From: Pseudobutyrivibrio sp. 49
GTDB taxonomy: Bacteria > Bacillota > Clostridia > Lachnospirales > Lachnospiraceae
Direction of reading: 5' to 3'
DNA: 64,000 nucleotides
Assembly (NCBI RefSeq): GCF_900100545.1
Contig: NZ_FNDP01000004.1
Location: 124,001-188,000 of the forward strand
The notes under the pieces were generated by a model, which was given only the letters and a program-made list of their open reading frames with translations, ran no database searches and was not told the DNA's origin. Position 1 is the first letter of the stretch, and every line of letters begins with the position of its first letter. This document shows, one piece after another, positions 60,901 to 64,000 of this stretch. Both the position numbers and the translations under genes were made by a program.

Positions 60901-61603
60901 AGTACTGATACATCCATCCAATAATCTCAACCTGACCACCCATCTCAATATTAAAGTCTTCCTCAGGAATATCATTTACAAGATGGTAAACTACACCTTC
61001 CTTATCGATAGCAGAAATATTAAGAAGAACTTCTGTATAATCAGATGTCTTTTCAAAAAGCGCAGGCAAATATTCATTTAAAGCATTACATTGTTTGATG
61101 AAAAGCATTCTGAAACACTCATCAAGCTCATTATCATTTTTGAGTCTAATGATTTCTTGCTTTTCATCATCTGTAAATGGTAATTCTGCATCAAATGGAT
61201 TTGTAACCAAATCCGGCTCCATCTTGCCGCTTTCAGATGAGAGCACTCTGATATGAGAAGGTAAATAATCATTTACCTCCATGAATCTAACCGCTATAAG
61301 TCTGTTAAACCATGTATAGGCTACACCTTCGATGATATATTTATATGCAGTAGCATAGTCTGTTTCGTTAGCCTTTTGATTAATTGCATTTACAAGGCTG
61401 GTTCTCTGCTTAATGGCTTCACCTGTAATTGTATAAGGCTCGGCTGTTCCTATATCAAAGAATTGTGTTTCTCTTGTAGACTGAGGCAATGCATCTTTGA
61501 TTTCCTCAGATGTAATACCCATAAGTCCAGCACGATACTCTATATCAGCTATTAACTTATTTCTTGCCCATATAGCAAAGTTTCTTATAGCAGTTTTATT
61601 CAT
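57944..61603 (-). CDS. pglX: BREX-1 adenine-specific DNA methyltransferase PglX
   Basis: This 1,219-residue protein, the usual length for BREX-1 PglX, has an N-terminal helical domain, SAM-binding motif I DPCMGSGH near 333, catalytic NPPYF near 510, a target-recognition region about 600-860, and a C-terminal helical domain with coiled coil (about 1120-1180). It N6-methylates adenine in a non-palindromic site to mark self DNA. An 18-base gap follows brxC and a 16-base gap precedes the second pglX. Confidence 0.94.
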   Translation of the reverse strand: MNKTAIRNFAIWARNKLIADIEYRAGLMGITSEEIKDALPQSTRETQFFDIGTAEPYTITGEAIKQRTSLVNAINQKANETDYATAYKYIIEGVAYTWFNRLIAVRFMEVNDYLPSHIRVLSSESGKMEPDLVTNPFDAELPFTDDEKQEIIRLKNDNELDECFRMLFIKQCNALNEYLPALFEKTSDYTEVLLNISAIDKEGVVYHLVNDIPEEDFNIEMGGQVEIIGWMYQYYNTEPKNEAFAKNGKISKEEIPAVTQLFTPDWIVRYMVENSLGRIWVEGHPNDSLKAGWKYYLEEAEQEPDVQNKLNEIHAEYAKLNPEDIHFIDPCMGSGHILVYAFDVLMQIYESAGYSQRDAAKSILENNLYGLDIDDRAYQMAYFAVMMKARQYNRRILSADTPCHVYSIQDSNSINRNQLKYFGADLNEIEKNDAMNQVTRLLDTFRDAKEYGSILDVEKYDWELLRRFAVKNSVEGQISLDTIGIDETQDRLQEIIAIGEKMERKYEVVSTNPPYFSPSKGGKKLIEYVTKNYPNSKTDLFSIFVEKSLKMSIGSGYVAMITQQAWLFLTSFEKLRNEVLNYDVCNMAHLGSRAFEEIGGEVVQTASFVLAKRYEKGYKGVYRRLVDGTSQDAKEHMFLEGKNQFCISQENFARIPGKTFAYWASEALLAAFGNKILYDVARPRQGLATTNNDLFLRLWTEVTYGKIGYGMLSQDEAIASNKKWFPVTKGGTFRRWYGNADYIVNYENGGKTICDYIDNTPNVRVKSNGRVINRDLYFHKGMTWSTIASGLFGMRYVPSGFIFETKGSMCFTEDEKLYYLLGLYNSPVMQCFLQMISPTLDYHEGPLGKTPVKIELRQDIDEKVKVAIDISKEDWDSSETSWDYQCHALCKGDTMGRLISDKYKEWEAECDNRFNQLKANEEELNRIFIDIYGLQDELTPEVEDKDVTVRKADLQRDIKSLLSYAVGCMFGRYSLDVEGLAYAGGEWDASKYKTFIPDADNILPITDEEYFEDDIVGLLVEWLKKVYGEDTLEQNLDFIAQALGNKGNSSREIIRNYFVSDFFKDHCQTYSVTGSGKRPIYWLFDSGKQNGFKALIYLHRYNADTIGNLRVDYLHRMQRVYESEIGRMQDMIDHSTNSREVGAATKRKEKLQKQLKECRDYDEKIGHLALARTELDLDDGVKYNYKKVQLGTDGKLYEVLADSKAIMMDDKKFKDFKKN

Positions 61604-61621
61604 GCCTTATTATCTCCAATC

Positions 61622-64000
61622 TTAAAATTCTACATTTACGATGTCATTCTCATTTAATTCATCAAGCAATGACTTCTTAAGTTGATCAATATATTTATCT
61701 ACATCCTCAGCCTTTTCTATTCTCCATGATGAAGTATGTGCAACAGTCTTGATTGTTACATTCTTTGTCTTCTTCTTAGGAACCTTAACTAGTACATCAG
61801 GTGTTGGCACATCTCCCATTGCTGCATTTTCAGCTGCCTTCTTTGCAGCAATAGCAGCATCTAATTCATTCATTTCGTCTAACAAACGAATCTTAAGAGC
61901 ACTCGCTTTATCCGCATACGCTCTAAGTCTAGAAACATTGTTACATGTATCTGCACCATTCCAAATTTCAACAAACATTTCCTGATACTCAGGCTTCTTT
62001 TCATCTTTATATTCCTTAGTATCAACTACCTCTATAACTCTATCTCTATCAGCTTCGATAGATTGTTTTACTGGTACTGCAGCCTTTTCAAGTATGTCTG
62101 TATAAGCGTTCATGAACTTATTTCTAAGGTCAGGAAGCTTTGGAATCTCTCTGTATGGAGCCTGCATCTCAACAATTGATTTAATCTGAGCTACAATATC
62201 CTCCAAGGCCTTATCTACAATGTATGTTTTACTATCATCATAGATTTCAAGCATATCGAGAGCTCTTGTGAATATCTGCTGTTGCTCACCACCAAAGAAT
62301 GTTTTTACCGGCTCGTAATCCTCCGCATAATCAAGTAAATCATCCTGGTGCTTAGATACATACTCATAAAACTCTTTAGGCTCTGTTATCTGTACAACTG
62401 CCTGCATGAGTTTCTTTCCATCATCAATAACCTTCTTTCCTGGATATACGTACTGATTGTAATTAACTAAAAGAGTATTCATCTCACCAATTCTGTTCTG
62501 TGAATACTTTTGGAATGTTCTCATACCACTATCTTCATCTTCCGATGTAAGTGAAGTTCCAAATAGTTCTTTAATTACGGTCTGTACTGCCTTCTTTTCT
62601 TTTTCAGGTACACGGACTCTAACTTCCATGAGAAGCTTGTCTACGTACTGCTTTTTAATAATATAATCAACAATTTCATCTGCCGACTTATTCATTACAG
62701 TTACAACAGATCCGTTGACCGTAAATGTTAAATCTCCGCGCTTATATAATCTTGCTACAAGCCAATGAACGTCATCCTCTACGAATCCATATGGAGCAGA
62801 CATAAATCTGTCTTTAATAGTCTTCATAGATGTCTTGATATGTATCTGTGAGTTACCTGATATAAAACTAAGTACATCGTCAAGTGCGTGTTGGTTAGAC
62901 TCACCTTCACTACCTAAATCAAGCTTTAACTGATTTGTTGCAGCAAACATCTTTCTAATATTGGTCTCATCAAATGCTGCATCAATATATGAAAGCTTGT
63001 GATAAACTGTCTGAACAAGTCTACCAATAGCCTCATTGATTCTAGATGTAACTTCCTTTGATGAAAGGTTTGCCACATCACCATTTACATAGATTGTTGA
63101 TTCTTTAAGCGCTTCTGTAAGGTAAAGCTTTGCGTTAGAATTACGCTCACGCATCTCAACACGCTTAGCTTCCTTAATAGTTTCATACTTAGTGAGCTGC
63201 GAAGATGTATTAAGTCGAAGGAACTTCTCAATCTTCAAATATGTCATAAGCTCTTCAAGGAATGCTGCATCATTTGGAAGAAGCACCACTACTTCCTGGC
63301 TTGTACCTGACATCATACGAAGAGTTGCATCATCATTACCTCCGTCATACCAAGGTGTAAGAACACGAAGTCCTATATCAAAATTCTGATTAGACTTGTA
63401 AGGTCTATCATCAACAGTCTGATTAAATGAAAATGCATATCTACCGTTAAATGCTGGATAACGGTATCTCTTATCAGAGAAGATATCCTCAAAAATCATT
63501 TCAGATACTTTATTGATAACCTCTGCCATCTCAACATTCTGACTTTCAATTTCACGATTGATTTCCTGCTCTTCATCAGTAAGGAATACATACAAGTTTC
63601 CATTCTTCTGTACAAGCATCTGCTGTTGTAGAACCTTTAAAGCCTCCTCAACTCGCTCTTTAAGCTCAATACGGTCGTTGTCGATGTTATCAATCATAAG
63701 ACTAGTGATATTTTCTACATTAGCCTCAATCTCAAGTATGTACTTAATCATAAAAAGAGTCTTGAGAACATTAATTGCAAATACATCCTCAGTCTGTCCC
63801 TCTGGATTAATCTTTGTGTTATCAAAAGCCCTAATAATTACACTTCTATGACTATGATCCAAGAAGTTTTCAAGAGCGTCATAGAATCTATGAAATGGCA
63901 CAATTGCACCTTCTGATTCTTCCATGATTTTTACTGCGGATTCTTTGAATAGTGCAAGCATTGAGCGCTCACCTTCTGATAAATGCTTGCCTGATGCACC
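61622..64000 (-). CDS. brxC: BREX P-loop protein BrxC, C-terminal 792 residues (partial)
   Basis: The reading frame is open to the window end; the codons before ATG 63961 read GASGKHLSEGERS, so the gene continues beyond 64000. BrxC/PglY proteins are about 1,200 residues with an N-terminal AAA+ ATPase that lies outside here. What is present is the helical C-terminal portion (SMLALFKESAVKIME onward, ending in a Lys-rich KVPKKKTKNVTIKTV segment). It is the first visible gene of the operon; brxA and brxB are expected further upstream. Confidence 0.9.
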   Translation of the reverse strand, partial: GASGKHLSEGERSMLALFKESAVKIMEESEGAIVPFHRFYDALENFLDHSHRSVIIRAFDNTKINPEGQTEDVFAINVLKTLFMIKYILEIEANVENITSLMIDNIDNDRIELKERVEEALKVLQQQMLVQKNGNLYVFLTDEEQEINREIESQNVEMAEVINKVSEMIFEDIFSDKRYRYPAFNGRYAFSFNQTVDDRPYKSNQNFDIGLRVLTPWYDGGNDDATLRMMSGTSQEVVVLLPNDAAFLEELMTYLKIEKFLRLNTSSQLTKYETIKEAKRVEMRERNSNAKLYLTEALKESTIYVNGDVANLSSKEVTSRINEAIGRLVQTVYHKLSYIDAAFDETNIRKMFAATNQLKLDLGSEGESNQHALDDVLSFISGNSQIHIKTSMKTIKDRFMSAPYGFVEDDVHWLVARLYKRGDLTFTVNGSVVTVMNKSADEIVDYIIKKQYVDKLLMEVRVRVPEKEKKAVQTVIKELFGTSLTSEDEDSGMRTFQKYSQNRIGEMNTLLVNYNQYVYPGKKVIDDGKKLMQAVVQITEPKEFYEYVSKHQDDLLDYAEDYEPVKTFFGGEQQQIFTRALDMLEIYDDSKTYIVDKALEDIVAQIKSIVEMQAPYREIPKLPDLRNKFMNAYTDILEKAAVPVKQSIEADRDRVIEVVDTKEYKDEKKPEYQEMFVEIWNGADTCNNVSRLRAYADKASALKIRLLDEMNELDAAIAAKKAAENAAMGDVPTPDVLVKVPKKKTKNVTIKTVAHTSSWRIEKAEDVDKYIDQLKKSLLDELNENDIVNVEF

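Noticed and set aside
61622-63961. Complete 779-residue protein starting at ATG 63961
   Set aside because: The same frame stays open to the window end with BrxC-like residues, so the ATG is internal.

Overview
The window looks like chromosome of an anaerobic, plant-fibre-degrading Lachnospiraceae-type Firmicute (Butyrivibrio, Pseudobutyrivibrio or Roseburia relatives). This is inferred from the low G+C, purine-rich Shine-Dalgarno sites before nearly every gene, GPH sugar transporters, a GH3 enzyme with inverted domain order, GH78 and clan GH-A glycosidases, a FucO-type alcohol dehydrogenase with a Rex-like operator, and a CTC/L25 protein. No rRNA, complete tRNA, CRISPR array or intact insertion sequence was seen. 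Almost all genes lie on the minus strand. | 1-6.7 kb is a mosaic of small housekeeping or hypothetical genes (EamA transporter, metallo-beta-lactamase-fold hydrolase, Fic, NUDIX, DUF523) and wrecks: a GIY-YIG-like gene and a YbaK gene each broken at a homopolymer, a NIF3-like gene with its middle missing, and the 3' end of a PIN-toxin gene that duplicates sequence 25.7 kb away. | 6.7-26.3 kb is a rhamnose and plant-glycan utilisation region. Alpha-L-rhamnosidase (GH78) and a GH3 enzyme release sugars, GPH transporters import them, and a fucose/arabinose-isomerase-like protein (probably the rhamnose isomerase), RhaB and RhaD convert L-rhamnose to DHAP and L-lactaldehyde. FucO then makes 1,2-propanediol. 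Two AraC regulators sit inside the cluster; paired direct repeats with a 20-bp period before the first GPH transporter and before GH78 look like AraC operators. A second unit (GPH transporter, truncated SDR, large SDR, membrane-anchored GH-A hydrolase) diverges from two TetR genes. | 27.3-64 kb is a genomic island. A tRNA-like att remnant and a frameshifted tyrosine integrase mark its left edge. Next come MazF, a RelB/PIN toxin-antitoxin pair, a ribbon-helix-helix protein, sigma-like and HTH regulators, tiny zinc-finger proteins, a KAP NTPase, and a cassette of very small acidic EF-hand-like proteins. | The rest of the island is phage defence: a helicase/membrane-protein pair, then a long BREX type 1 operon read toward lower coordinates and cut by the window end: brxC (partial), pglX1, pglX2, a HEPN/Abi-C gene, pglZ, a Rad50-like ATPase, a DUF2791 ATPase, brxL, a deoxyribosyltransferase-like gene and a PLD nuclease. 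Canonical BREX-1 lacks the second pglX and the five other accessory genes, so this expanded operon is the best candidate for an undescribed system here.
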